Positions 48,118 to 61,300 of a DNA stretch of 64,000 nt are shown in pieces. Numbering within the stretch: the first letter of the stretch is position 1; every line of letters starts with the position of its first letter. The notes beneath the pieces are model-generated. The model saw nothing but the letters and a program-made list of their open reading frames with translations, did no database searches and had not been told where the DNA came from. Origin of the DNA: Sipunculus nudus (Eukaryota; Annelida; Sipuncula; Golfingiida; Sipunculidae). The translations under genes were made by a program, and so were the position numbers. The stretch covers positions 8,221,676 to 8,285,675 of the forward strand of contig CM049311.1 of NCBI GenBank assembly GCA_026874595.1. The letters run 5' to 3'.

Positions 48118-48523
48118 GGTAATGGTGTAGTCTAGGGGTTTTATAAGGCCATTTATTACCATTTGTTAACTCATCATTTCCAAATTGGTGTGGTTCTATA
48201 ATAAGAATAAATGTATACTTATATAAGAATAAGGCATTTATAGTTTAATAACCAATATTTTTTATATAATGACATAAATTGCTCAAATATAGCTAGTTTT
48301 CCTGGCAATGTCATGCATAAGGTCATGGCGGATGATCAAAATTTGAGCCAATAAAGTCGACTTTTAAGCCATCGACTCTCAAACAAGACCACCTTACATT
48401 ACATAACCCTTATTTTTCTAAAACTATACATCTCCTCTATATTATAGAACATTAATTTTATTTATAATTTGCGTTAAATGTTGTAATACCTTTTATAAAA
48501 ACCACCTAAACTACACCATTACC
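48118..48523. mobile_element. ~406-bp MITE with terminal inverted repeats
   Basis: Begins GGTAATGGTGTAGTCTAGG and ends, on the reverse strand, GGTAATGGTGTAGTTTAGG, followed on both sides by a similar TTTATAA region. No transposase. A target duplication is not obvious, so the superfamily is open. Confidence 0.65.
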
Positions 48524-49071
48524 AGTTACTGCAAGGATTAGTTGCCTCCAAATGCTACCATTTGGATCTGTTAACTGGAATACCTAGTAATGTAAGAATG
48601 GTGAGATGAGAAAAAAGTAATTTGACATCAACTGCTATACATAATTTATATTGTGTCCTGGTTGGCAGTGTTGCTGCTAACCAGGACGGTAGTGTTTTAG
48701 ACCATGTTGTGTCATCCAAGTTTCCATATCTCTGAAAGTGAAGATAAAACTATAAAATTCATTTAAATCCACAAATTATATTTTTTAAAAGAGTTTCAAA
48801 AGAATAATATATGATGTAGCCTCTGATTAAGTCTTCTGTGTTCAAGTCACAATCATCAATGGGTCCATGCATTTGGCGCAAACGACACCAAACGACAACT
48901 GCCGAGTGCTGTCAAAGTTTTAAAAGTCCTCAAAAACTAAGACAAACACAAAGACAACACAGCTAATGAGCTCATCAATGAGAACTGATAGTGGAGTGTC
49001 GTCCTTTCACTGCTAATTAAGATAATAATGAGTACAATATCCAGAACAAAAGCCTGGACATACATACATAC

Positions 49072-49135
49072 CTGATGTTCGCACACACCTGGACCTGAGG
49101 AAGTGCTGTTTGAAAATGCGTGGGGACCTTTAAAG
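49072..49135 (-). other. Probable non-coding exon 1 of importin-alpha
   Basis: A strong minus-strand splice donor (CATCAG then GTATGTATG) has its exon-side edge at 49,072. This would pair with the acceptor at about 45,170 just upstream of the importin-alpha ATG. The 5' boundary is a guess; it lies just downstream of the CCAAT boxes. Confidence 0.4.
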
Positions 49136-49389
49136 TTGCAGAGAAGCGCTCTGATTGGCCCGATGTTTTTAAAAGGCTGTCGATGATTGGTTACCAAGGG
49201 AACCTTATGGAGACAGCAGTTTTGTGTGAAGTTTAAAAAACTAATCTATCCTTTGGATTTTTCAACCTTTTATGATGATTAAAAGATAAATTTTTTGTTA
49301 AAATTATTATGAACGCTCTCACTTGTATCAATATTCCAACCGGAAAAGGGATTCCCCACTTCCGGGCGTCTGTTTAGGGAATTTCCAAC
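49136..49389. promoter_or_regulatory. Bidirectional promoter between importin-alpha and CEP43
   Basis: Two CCAAT boxes on the minus strand (GATTGG at 49,153-49,158 and 49,185-49,190) are 32 bp apart, and an ETS-type site (CACTTCCGGG, 49,357-49,366) lies 24 bp before the CEP43 start codon. Paired NF-Y sites about three helical turns apart and ETS sites near the start are typical of TATA-less promoters of growth and cell-cycle genes. With divergent genes on both sides, a shared promoter is the natural reading. Confidence 0.6.
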
Positions 49390-52300
49390 ATGTCCGCAGA
49401 CGAAGACACAGAACTTCGCGATCTTGTTGCCCAAACTTTGGAATCCAACGGGGTTCTGGGCAAAATAAGGGTAAGTTAGTACGCATAGTTTTGATAATTT
49501 TCGTTGAATCCACTGAAAGATATAGTTTTTTTTGTGCATGCTCGTTTGTTAACGCTACACTCATTGTTTCTCCATCAGTTGTGTGGTTCTCACTGTTACA
49601 ATTCCAAATTCAAGCTTGTCCAGACTTGAATGTCTTGATCCTGAGCAAGTAGAAAAAAATCATACCAGTTCTTTTTTATAATATTTATCATCTCAACATG
49701 GATTGAGAATGATACATTTCACATATTGGCCATATAAAGTTTTAAGCCAGCTACTTTTGTAGATGTGACTTAATGTAGGTTCTAAACAAATGAAATGGAC
49801 AATCTTTTACAAACTTTCTCTCAACCATCACTCAGTTACATGTCACAACTCGTGTTTGTTCAGATATGTTTTTATAGCTTCCAAAGAATGACAAACACCA
49901 AGTTGCTACAATTGTTACATCATTTGGTGTACAAATATTACATGACATGTACATGAATCTTAATGCATACAAATTCAAATACCACAATATATCATGAACA
50001 TTTATAAAATTGTTTAAGGCTACATGTATTTTATTTGCAACCTGTAAAAAATATGGTTAATATCAGGGTTATTTTAGTTACCCAGAAATATTTTTCATTT
50101 TAGTTCTTTTGTTGTCTACATGTAAAGGTGTACATAATTTTTCCAATAAATATACAGTGTTATGTACAAATGAAGACCAGTAAAGTTAAATGCCATCTAA
50201 TAATAGGTCAGATAGTGTTCTGTAATTCGAACTTGAATATGTCTCCATATAACTTTTTTCTTCTGTAGGTACCTTTTTGAAGACTGAATTTCATGATATC
50301 TACAATTTTACAATCAAAGTGTACTCTGTAAACATTAACAGCTAGGATTTGTACTGTCCTACATGGGTGTGGCATGTTTAAATAGCAGTTATTGTTAACA
50401 TATTTACCAGCATAATTAAGTGGACTGGGGAGTCATTAATTAGAGGGCTCCCCTACAGCTCCCTCACCTTCATACTAGTGTTAATGTAGCTGATGAGAGT
50501 GATGAGGCCCAGTTTCTTTTAATTACTCAAAAGTCAAATAGATCTATAGATCTCTCCTTATTCCTTTGTTTTTTAAAGCATCATTCATTAAAAAACATGA
50601 AAAAATGTAACTGTTAACCCTTTGCATATTTTATGTTTGTTATTATTATATGTTTCAAGTTGCCGAACTTGTAAAATTAAGGATGGGAAAATATATCCTT
50701 GAAAACACAGATCTAAACTCAATCAAAATTATCTTTTTTACATATTGTACAACTATTTATGATAACTTACCCCGATAATAACATATTATAGGAATAATTT
50801 GGATTTATACATTTTTTAAATATATATAAAATGTGAAGTGCAGGACTGTACAGCAGAAATAAGGGATTGTCATAGTTCACTAATTGACTGGTACAGCACC
50901 AGGAACTAATCAGTGAGAGGGGCCTCATTAGCTTCACTCAGTGGCTGCTAACTGATTAATTAGCTGGACATGAGTAGTGAGTCACTAATTGGTCTAAGTA
51001 CTGCTGTGCACCTGGACCAAGGCATCCTGGCAACAGGGCCTGATAAACCTTACTCTAGTTATTATACAGAGGAGTTGTCAACTGCCATGTGACAGCTTGC
51101 ATATTCACTTTACTGATAGGTTAAGGTACTTTGCTGATGGAGCTCGATCACTTGGGTTTTACCACAGTGGTAGTGGCTGTAGTGTTGTACACAGTGAAAT
51201 TTTATTCTAGTTACACATATTGCTATTCAGCTCTCAAAGCTTAAAATAGTCCAATGATTAAAAATATATAAAAGAATAAATGCATGATGCTTAATTATTA
51301 TAATTTAATATCATTGTGTTGAAGTCAGTTTTATTTTTGTATTAACTTTAAAACCTATCTTATATGTGACCTCATAATTCAGGGGCAGCGTGGCACCTTT
51401 ATCCTTGTCCATAGCAGGCATTGTGATGCTCTAAGCCAAAACATAGGATGTCACAGGGAATTGATATCTTTCACAATATTTCTTAGTGTTCAGGCTTTGA
51501 ATTTGAGAAGAATGTCACATTTTGTTTAATTTCAGTTCAGAGCTCATCGATGACTGTGGTCTGCTGGTATCATTTATTTTTAACTGAACAGATATTTGCA
51601 GAGTGTCAAAGAGGAAGGTCATCTAATTTCAAATGTTTTTTTGTGAAGAAAGCCCTCTTCCTTTATCCTGAAAAGGTCATTGCCAGTAAATTGTGTGCCA
51701 TAGTCTTCTTACCAAAACTTTTCACTGTGATCATTGAATTACTGTCACAATTAAAAAAATATTCATCAAATACTCAACTAATTTGTGCATTTCATTTGAA
51801 TCTCCTACTAGCGGTAGAATTCTGTGTCTATGAAGTGGATATTAAAAAAAAAATATAAGATATGTTGATATTTTTGTGGAATTTTGGAATGGTGACCTTT
51901 ATAATGTTAGCAGCTGTAGAATTCCGTTTTGGTTTGGGACTGTGGCAGCCTGGCAGGGTGGTAGCACCTGCTTCTTGACATTGGTTAAACAGGCCTGGTG
52001 ACTACCATGCCTTCAGGTTCTGATCGAGCATGACTGGATCATGAAACCTGGGGAATTCCTGAGTTACACGTTACACACTTGTCAATGATGCTCAGCCATT
52101 GGGCACAGCCTTCTCATTAAGCCAGCAGAGTCCTCACTGAGCTGATAATGCAACTCATGATCTCCCTGCTTGGAGTTGTGTGCTGTACCAACCAGTCAGT
52201 AATTTGGTATACTATGTATATCAGACTAATTTTTGTTCTTCTTCTTTTCCAGGCTCAGCTAAGGGCAAGTGTATTCCTGGCACTAGAGGAACAGGAGAGC

Positions 52301-55300
52301 CTGCAGGTCTGTATTTTATGCTGTAAAATTCAAAGTCTGTATGTGCTAATTAAATAGGGTACATGAAATGTTGCATTGCCTGCAGATAATCTTGTTGTTT
52401 TTACTGCTGGGACAGGCTATGATATATCAAATAGATAAAAATAATAATCATATTTTGAATAAACATGTATTAAATTATTAAGTTTGTCCATTTTACTAAC
52501 TTTCCAGTTATTCTAAATTTCTTCCACAAGTAAATGATAATAATCTAATTTTCACTCAAAAATACCTATCATCATATCAACTTGAATTACACTGAACCAT
52601 AAATAAATAGAATTATGGATGATTTAATAAGCCTATGTCATAATCTGTTTCTATATAGATTGCTTTACTTTGTATTGATGTAGGTTATTTCAGAAATATA
52701 TGATTTATTCAATGCAGCCATTTCTTTTGAAATTGTTCCTTTGTTATACATCGGGTCATTTCCTGTCTAAAAATTGTGATATTCTTGGTTATTGGCTTTC
52801 AAGTATAAAGGTTTTGTATAACTGTTCATTATTTCAGCTTTTATGTGTTTTCCTTTCACAGAATAAAACTCCATTCCTGAATAATGAGTTGAAGAAGTTT
52901 GCAGCTACAAAAGAAGGTATTTAATACAACTGTTCATAACTACTGCTTTTTAAACATATCCTTTCTATTCCAATTAAACATAACCAAACGTGCTGTCATA
53001 AATGTATTCCTTAATCATAAATATTACCCAGTTTATAGTGTGCTGATATCTGGTCTTAATTATGTGCAAGGCCACATTACAAAATTGTTCTATGGACTCA
53101 TTGATGAAAATTTTGGAGTTAGCAGGCAGTGTTCATTTCTTTGAATATTAACAGGTGTCAAGACCAAATACAGTTGGACCCTGTTAATCCGGCACCATCA
53201 GGGATTAGGAATTATGCCGGATTACGCAGTTTGCCGGATTACGTATCAGGGACACCCACAGCTAAAAACACAAACCCAGGGAAGAGCAATATTTGCCGTA
53301 TCTGTGATTATAATTAAAAATGAATTATATTATGCATAAAGTAAAAATTGAGTGATAATAAAAGTAAATAAAACACTTCAAACAATGTGCAAATAAACTT
53401 TATTCAAAAGTTCCAGCAGAATGTATCAATAAAAAAACAAGATGACCAGAGGTCACGCGCTTGCCGGAAATGGAAATGATACAGACAGATAGACAGAGAG
53501 TGCATGTAGGAAACAGTCATATGAATGAGCAACATTGTGGGGGCAGCAGAAACGGATAATATGTTTATTTATGGATGCTGACCTTTAACAGCTGCATATC
53601 TTTCTAGTGTAAAAGGGACCAAGTTCAAAATTTTTTCATGAAATCCCGTTAATCTCGTTTGACAAGAAGCAGTGAGACGTTTTCAGGTTTGTCATGTCAA
53701 GCTGGCCAAATGATATGAAATGCCGAAAACTAGACCTGTCTAGCTATAAAAGCCGCTGAGTTATAAGCATTTGCATGAAATCTCGTGTTTTCTCGTTTGA
53801 CGGGAAATGGTGCAAGCTTTGGCAAGATTTCCAGTTTTGTCATGTCAGGTTTGTCAAATATTACAAAATGCCGGAAACTAGACCTGTCTAGCTGCAAAAG
53901 TCGCCGTGTTATCAGCATTTACGTGAAATCATGTTTTTTTCTCACTTGACGAGATATAGTACGAGATTTGGCAAGACGAGCAGTTTTATTATGTCAAGAC
54001 GGCCAAACGTTACGAAATGGCAAAAACTAGATCCGTCTAGCTGTAAAAGTCGCCAAGTTATAAGCATTTCCGTGTACTCTCGTGTTTTCTCGTTTGACGA
54101 GATATGGTGCAGGATTTGGCCAGTCTTGTAGATTTGTCATATCAAACTCTCTAAATGTTATGAAATGGCGAAAACTACATCTGTCTAGCTGTAAAAGTCG
54201 CCGAGTTATTAGCATGTCTGTGAAATCTCCTTTTTTATCGTTTGACGAGATATGGTGCGAGATTTGGCCAGTCTTGCAGGTTTGTCATGTAAAGCCGTCC
54301 AAATGTTAATGAATGCCAAAAACTAGACCTGTCTAGCCGTGAAAGTCGCCAACTTATATGCATTTCTGTGAAATCTCGTTTTTCCACATTTGACCAGATA
54401 TAGTGCAAGATTTCGCCAAGTATCACAGTTTTACTATGTCAAGTTGGCCAAATGTTACCAAATGCCAAAAACTAGACCTGAGTAGCTGTAAAAGTCGCCT
54501 AGTTATAAGCATTTCCATGATATCTCGTTTTTTTCTCGCTTGACGAGATATGGTGCGAGATTTGGCCTGTTTCTTTTCTGGCGTGTCAAGCTGGTCATAT
54601 GTTATGAAATGCAGGAAACTAGACCTGTGTAGCTGTAAAAGTCGCCGAGTTATAAGCATTTCTGTGAAATCTCGTTTTTTCTCGTTTGACGATAAACCGA
54701 GCGAAATTTGACGAGACTTGCAATTGAATGACTTAGAACCAAGGGGAAGCAGCCTCATGCAAAAAGCTAGACCCTTGAAACATAAATATTAACCGAGATA
54801 GAAGCCAAAAACTGCATATTTTCAGATCGTCAAGTTTAACCCACAAATTTGGTAACCATGGTAACGGCAGCACAAAGCTACATGTGCGGAGGAATAAGCC
54901 AATGTTCCTAGTTTAAGATACAACGATAAAAATTGTGCCATGTTTAAAATTATTTTAGATATTGCAGAAAAATGATATGTTACAGTGTTCCAGGTACCAC
55001 GCCCCCTGGTGGCTATTTCCAAAAAATGAAAAACTGATTTCGAGATATTTATAAATAACACAAAATATATCAATTTCAAAGCCATTGTTAAAAAAATGCA
55101 ACCTGTAGGTCATATTTAATGAAATCTCGAAGACTCTCGTTTGACGAGAAATGGTGCGAGATTTGGCGAGACTTTTAGTTTTATCATGTCAAGCTGCCTA
55201 TAAGGTACATAATGACCAAAACCAGACGTCTGTAGCTTAAAAATTGACAAAGTTACAAAAAATGGTCGTGTTATTTCCAATTTCCATGATTTTTGCCCAA

Positions 55301-58285
55301 AAAATGTAACCATGGTAACGGCACTTGCATATTTGTCGTGTCAAGCTGGTCTAGTGGAACTAAATGCCGAAAACAAGACGTGTCTAGCTGTCAAACTGGC
55401 CCAGTTATAAGCATTTCCGTGAAATCCCGTGTTTTCTCGTTTGACAAGATAAGGTGCGAGATTTGGCCTGTCTTGCAGCTCTGTCGTGTCAAGCTTGTTT
55501 GGTGGAACGAAATGCCGAAAACCAGACCTGTCTAGCTGTAAAAGTCGCTGAGTTATAAGCATTTCCGCGAAGTCTCGTTTTTTCTCGTTTGACGAGATAT
55601 GGCGCGAGATTTGGCGTAACTTTCAGTTTTGTCGTGTCAAGCTGGTCATGTGGAACAAAATGCCGAAAACTAGATCTGCCTAGCTTAAAAACTGACAAAG
55701 TTACAAAAAAATGGTCGTGTTATTTCCAATTCCCATGATTTTTGCCCAAAAAATGTAACCATGGTAACGGCAAATTTAAGTAAGCTACATATCAAAAGAA
55801 AGGCCAGGTGATGACGAAAAAAATGAGCTATTGCAGAAGTGGATAAGCCTATTTATGGCGAAGTTATAGTGCAAAAACCGTTAACCACACCTGTCGTGAC
55901 CTTGACCCTTGACCTTGGAGCAATGTTGACCAAAAACAATAGGGTTCCAGGGTGTTCGGTTGTCAATCAACCCTGTAAGGGTCATGTCGATTGCTGCAAA
56001 ATTGTGGCCAGGAGAGCGCAGACAAACACACAAATAAACAAACTAGACGACCATAGGTCGAACGCTTGCCGGAAATCGGAAGTGAAACACAGACGGACAG
56101 ACAGAACATTTTGTCGGTTTTCTATCAATGGAATGACTCTCAGGGCCATTGCTGAGAATATGTGGCCAGTAGAATGACATATGAGACAAAAGAACAGGCA
56201 AGCAGACAAAGCCGACAACAAAAGACGAACAGACAGACATACTGACTTTGTGAGACAAGATTGACACCAGATGACTTAACCTAGTTATGGAGAAGATTCA
56301 AAGGAAGAAAATGAGTTATAATTTATGTAATTTAGATTAATAGTTTTGGAGGTATGGCGAATTAATGATATACTTGGGAGGTTCGACTGTAGCGCCCTCT
56401 AGCGGACATATTCCAAAAACGACAAACGCGTTTCGTATTATTAGAGTATGACATGAGATGTCCCAGTTTCAAAAGGATTCCGTCAAAGCTGTGGCCTGTA
56501 GAATGCTATATGTAAGGCGTAAGAACCAGCAAGAAGGCGACTTTGAGGATAACGGACAAACAGATGGACACACTGAGAAAGTGACAGAAGATTGAAACCA
56601 CATGCCTTAATCAGGTTATGGAGAAGACTCAAAGGAAGAAAATAAGCTATAGTTTATGTAACTGAGGCTTTGGGTGTAGAGATATGGCCAATACAATGGT
56701 ATGTGTGTGAGGGTTGTGTGCAGCGCCCACTAGTGGCCATATCCGGAAAATGAAAAATTTATTTCGAGATATTAGTGTAAGACATAAGGTGTAATAGTTT
56801 CAAAAGGATTCCATCAAAACTGTGGCCTATAGAATGCTATATGTGAGACGCAAGAACCAGCAAGCAGGCGAATTTGAGAACAACTGACAAACAGACAGAC
56901 ACACTGACAAAGTGACTCGAGATTGAGTCCAGATGGCTACTCCAAGGTATGCAGAAGACTCAAAGGAAGAAAAAAGCTACAGTTTATATAACTGAGGTTT
57001 ATAGTTTTGGAGATATTGCCAAAGCATGATATGTTGGGAGAGGTTCGAGTTCAGCGCCCCCTAGCGGCCATATCCAGAAAATGAAAAATTGGTTTCGAGA
57101 TATTAGTGTAAGACTTAAGATGTAATAGTTTCAGAAGGATTCTTTCAAAACTGTGGCCTGCAGAATGCTATATGTGAGACGCAAGAGCAAGCAGGCGAAT
57201 TTGAGGACAACGATCAAACAGACAGACACACTGACAAAGTGACACAAAATTGTGACCAGATGACTACACCATTTATGGAGAAGACTCAGAGGAAGAAAAT
57301 AAGCTATAGTTTATGTAATTGAGGCTTATAATTTTGGAGATATGGCCAAAATATATGATGTTGGGGAGGTTCGCATCCAGCGCCCCCTAGCGGCCCTATC
57401 CAAAAAAATGAAAAAAAACAAATTTGAAATACGAGGGTAAGACTTGAAATATATCAGTTTTAAAAAAATTCCTGCTAAACTGTGGCCTCCAGGGCAAGAT
57501 TTATGAAATCTCGAAATATCTCGTTTGATGAGCTATCTTACGAGATATTGCCAGACTTTTAATAAAATCATGTAGTATTAAACGAATGCAACCTAATGGA
57601 AAAAAACTAGACCTCTCTAGCATTAAAACTGACAAATTAGTCCATTGATTTTCAAATATGATAATTTTCCCCCGAAAATGTGTTACCATGGAAACGGCAA
57701 ATTTGAGTCAAGTACCCACCAGAAGAAAGGCCATTGGATGACGATTAAAATGAGCTATAGTTCAAGTAGATACGACTAACAGTTACAAAGATATGAAGAA
57801 AAACCTGTTTTGTATACTTTTGATGACCTCGACCTTGACCTTTGACCTATTTGGGCCAAAAACAATAGGGCACCTAGAATTTTGGTTGCCCATCATATCT
57901 GAAAGTTTCAAGGTGATTGTGGCAAAATTGTGGGCAGGAGAGTGCTAAATGTCAGAAAGAACAACAAGGCCGTTGACAAAATTGACAACAACCCTGAAAC
58001 AGACAGACATACTGACAAGGTGACACAAGGCCAACAAAGGTTGATCATACCAGGATATGGGCAATGGAAAGACGAACAAAATGGGGTAAGAATGAGGTTG
58101 ATACGACAATTTTTGACCAAGTTATGAGGAAAATAAGGTTTCGAGGATTTTCGATGGCCTTGACCTTGACCTTTAACCTATTTTAACCAAAAACAATAGG
58201 GCACCTAGAAATTCTCCATCATCTCTGAAAGTTTCAAGGTGATTGTGGCAAAATTGTGGCCAGGACAGTGCAGACAAACAAACCA

Positions 58286-58324
<39 letters not shown>

Positions 58325-61300
58325 TACGCAACTGACCAACATGCTTGCCGAAATCTTTGAATTCGGCAAGCAACAAACTAGCTGCAAAAGTCGCCGTGTT
58401 ATCAGCATTTACGTGAAATCATGTTTTTTTCTCGCTTGACGAGATATAGTACGAGATTTGGCAAGACGAGCAGTTTTATTATGTCAAGACGGCCAAACGT
58501 TACGAAATGGCAAAAACTAGATCCGTCTAGCTGTAAAAGTCGCCGAGTTATAAGCATTTCCGTGTACTCTCGTGTTTTCTCGTTTGACGAAATATGGTGC
58601 AGGATTTGGCCAGTCTTGTAGATTTGTCATATCAAACTCTCTAAATGTTATGAAATGGCGAAAACTACATCTGTCTAGCTGTAAAAGTTGCCGAGTTATT
58701 AGCATTTCTGTGAAATCTCCTTTTTTATCGTTTGACGAGATATGGTGCGAGATTTGGCCAGTCTTGCAGGTTTGTCATGTCAAGCCGTCCAAATGTTAAT
58801 GAATGCCAAAAACTAGACCTGTCTAGCCGTGAAAGTCGCCGACTTATATGCATTTCTGTGAAATCTCGTTTTTCCACATTTGACCAGATGTAGTGCGAGA
58901 TTTCGCCAAGTATCGCAGTTTTACTATGTCAAGTTGGCAAAATGTTACCAAATGCCAAAAACTAGACCTGAGTAGCTGTAAAAGTCGCCTAGTTATAAAC
59001 ATTTCCATGATATCTCGTTTTTTTTCTCGCTTGACGAGATATGGTGCGAGATTTGGCCTGATTTCTTTTCTGGCGTGTCAAGCTGGTCATATGTTATGAA
59101 ATGCCGAAAACTAGACCTGTGTAGCTGTAAAAGTCGCCGAGTTATAAGCATTTCCGTGAAATCTCGTTTTTTCTCGTTTGACGATAAACCGAGCGAAATT
59201 TGACGAGACTTGCAATTGAATGACTTAGAACCAAGGGGAAGCAGCCTTATGCAAAAAACTAGACCCTTGAAACATAAATATTAACCGAGATAGAAGCCAA
59301 AAACTGCATATTTTCAGATCGTCAAGTTTAACCCACAAATTTGGTAACCATGGTAACGGCAGCACAAAGCTACATGTGCGGAGGAATAAGCCAATGTTCT
59401 TAGTTTAAGATACAACGATAAAAATTGTGCCATGTTTAAAATTATTTTAGATATTGCAGAAAAATGATATGTTACAGTGTTTCAGGTACCACGCCCCCGG
59501 TGGCTATTTCCAAAAAATGAAAATCTGATTTCGAGATATTTATAAATTACACAAAATATATCAATTTCAAAGCCATTGTTAAAAAAATGCAACCTGTAGG
59601 TCATATTTAATGAAATCTCGAAGACTCTCGTTTGACGAGAAACGGTGAGAGATTTTGCAAGATTTTTGATTGGATCACCGAGAGCTCACCAAGGGCTACA
59701 AGATGCAAAAAAATTGAACTCTCCAGCATAAAAACTGACAGAGTTAGAAGATGAAAACTCCATATTTTCAAAATTCAAAAGTTTTACCCCAAAAATAGAG
59801 AAATCTGGCAATAGCGCACTTTGGCACCTATGCGCAAAAATAAGCCCATGGACCCCAGTTGAAGGTGCTGTGATGGAAATGGTCCAATGTTTAATAGTTC
59901 TGGAGGTATAGCACCAAAACAAATTTTCATGTTCTTTCATCTGCAACGCCCCCTGGCGGCCATTTCCAAAATCTGAAAAAACAATTTCGAGATATTCTTG
60001 TGTTACATGAAATATCTCAGAATCAGTACGATTGCTGCAAATTTGAAAAATATCAGGAAATTCCATGATTTCTCCCCAAAATTGCGTAACCATGGTAACA
60101 GCAAATTTAAGTAAGCTACATGTCAAAAGAAAGGCCAGGTGATGACGAAAAAAATGAGCTATTGCAGAAGTGGATAAAACTATTTATGGCGAAGTTATAG
60201 TGCAAAAACCGTTAACCATACCTGTCGTGACCTTGACCTTGACCTTTGACCTATTTTAACCAAAAACAATAGGGCACCTAGAAATTATGTTTTTCATCAT
60301 CGCTGTAAGTTTCAAGGTGATTGTGGCAAAATTGTGGCCAGGAGAGTGCAGACAAATAAACAGACAAACAGACAAACAGACATACGCAACTGAGCAATAT
60401 GCTTGCCGAAATCTTTGATTCCGGCAAGCAAAAAACAAACAGACAAATGGACATACGCAACTGACCAACCAACTTGCCGAAATCGAAGATTTCCGGCAAG
60501 CAATAAAGCAAATCGGAGGAATTACAGAATCATCACCTATATTGTAACAATGTCCATATACATTTTTACACAGTGTGACTAGTTTTCACCAGGGTAAATG
60601 ACTGAGTTACTTTGCACTGAAGTATCTGTCCAATGTGCACTGCTTGTTGTCACGGAGAGCGGCTGAATTGAGTCTAGACAGCATGTCTCGCAGTAGCAGC
60701 AAATCCCACTTGCCGAAATCCTGGGGCTTCATCTCCGCGTATCATACCATATCCCGCAGTCCCTGTCTGGCGATCTTAGCAGTTGGCGGCTGCTGTTCGT
60801 CCGGACTTGCGTCACACTCGTCCTCCGGTCGGGAAGTCACAGCTAATTAATTATCAGTGTACACCGAAACCGCGGGTCTGTTTGCTCTGCCGGGCGTGCG
60901 ACTTATGCATGACCGGCAGTGAGCTGTTTGATGTTCACCGGCCGGGAAGTCACTGAGGCGTGCCGGATTACGTAGATGATGTTTATCATAAATAGAGATG
61001 TTGGTTCTCGGTAATTGTGCCGGAGCCGGATTACGCAAAAAGCCGGATTACGACCTAAAAATATAATGTGGGAAATCCGTTGTCAAGAAATGTGCCGGTT
61101 TACGCCGAATGCCGGACTATCGAAGGCCGGATTAGAAGGGTCCGACTGTACATACATTTTGTCAAACTTTGAGGAAGGAAACTAAAATGGTTGATCATTA
61201 TTTTTAATGGTGGGAGTGAACAACAGTGTTTCATCAGTTTGTCCTCTTTCACCTTTCTTGTTATACGCCCTTCATATGACGAGAGTTTTATGGTATACCC

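Larger units (their letters stand above)
45128..49071 (-). other. 5' UTR and first intron of importin-alpha
   Basis: No coding exon recognised. The 5' UTR part of the ATG exon reaches about 45,168. Contents: a 56-bp tandem duplication at 46,357-46,468, poly-G near 46,771 and a MITE at 48,118-48,523. Confidence 0.5.
53434..60500. repeat. Nested satellite mosaic inside the pogo-like element
   Basis: A ~7-kb block with inverted ends CTTGCCGGAAAT (about 53,461) and ATTTCCGGCAAG (about 60,489). Related internal termini occur at 56,063, 58,343, 60,401 and 60,473. It is built from 148-bp satellite arrays, a ~330-bp array, GACA microsatellites and duplicated linkers, and contains no protein gene. 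Confidence 0.65.
53171..61148. mobile_element. pogo/Tigger-like element split by a ~7-kb insert
   Basis: The left end CAGTTGGACCCTGTTAATCC and the right end (reverse strand) CAGTCGGACCCTTCTAATCC are inverted repeats, each bordered by TA (53,169-53,170 and 61,149-61,150). CCGGATTACG motifs recur near both ends. CAGT ends plus a TA duplication fit the pogo/Tigger group of Tc1/mariner. The element's own sequence appears to be about 53,171-53,433 and 60,501-61,148 (~0.9 kb), with a foreign mosaic between; CAATAAA occurs at both insert edges (53,427-53,433 and 60,501-60,507) and may be its target duplication. Confidence 0.65.

Noticed and set aside
53730-55698. Family of minus-strand proteins with LITRRLLQLDRSSFRHF wording
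   Set aside because: These are translations of the 148-bp satellite. Frames start and stop once per unit and the similarity is fully explained by the DNA repeat.
58173-58440. Cys/Val/Leu-rich minus-strand ORFs (VCLSVCLSVCLSV)
   Set aside because: Translation of the GACA microsatellite. Similar frames at 60,256-60,511 have the same origin.
53434-60500. CRISPR-like array
   Set aside because: Regular spacing comes from whole-unit tandem satellites. There are no unique spacers between short identical repeats, and the genome is eukaryotic.
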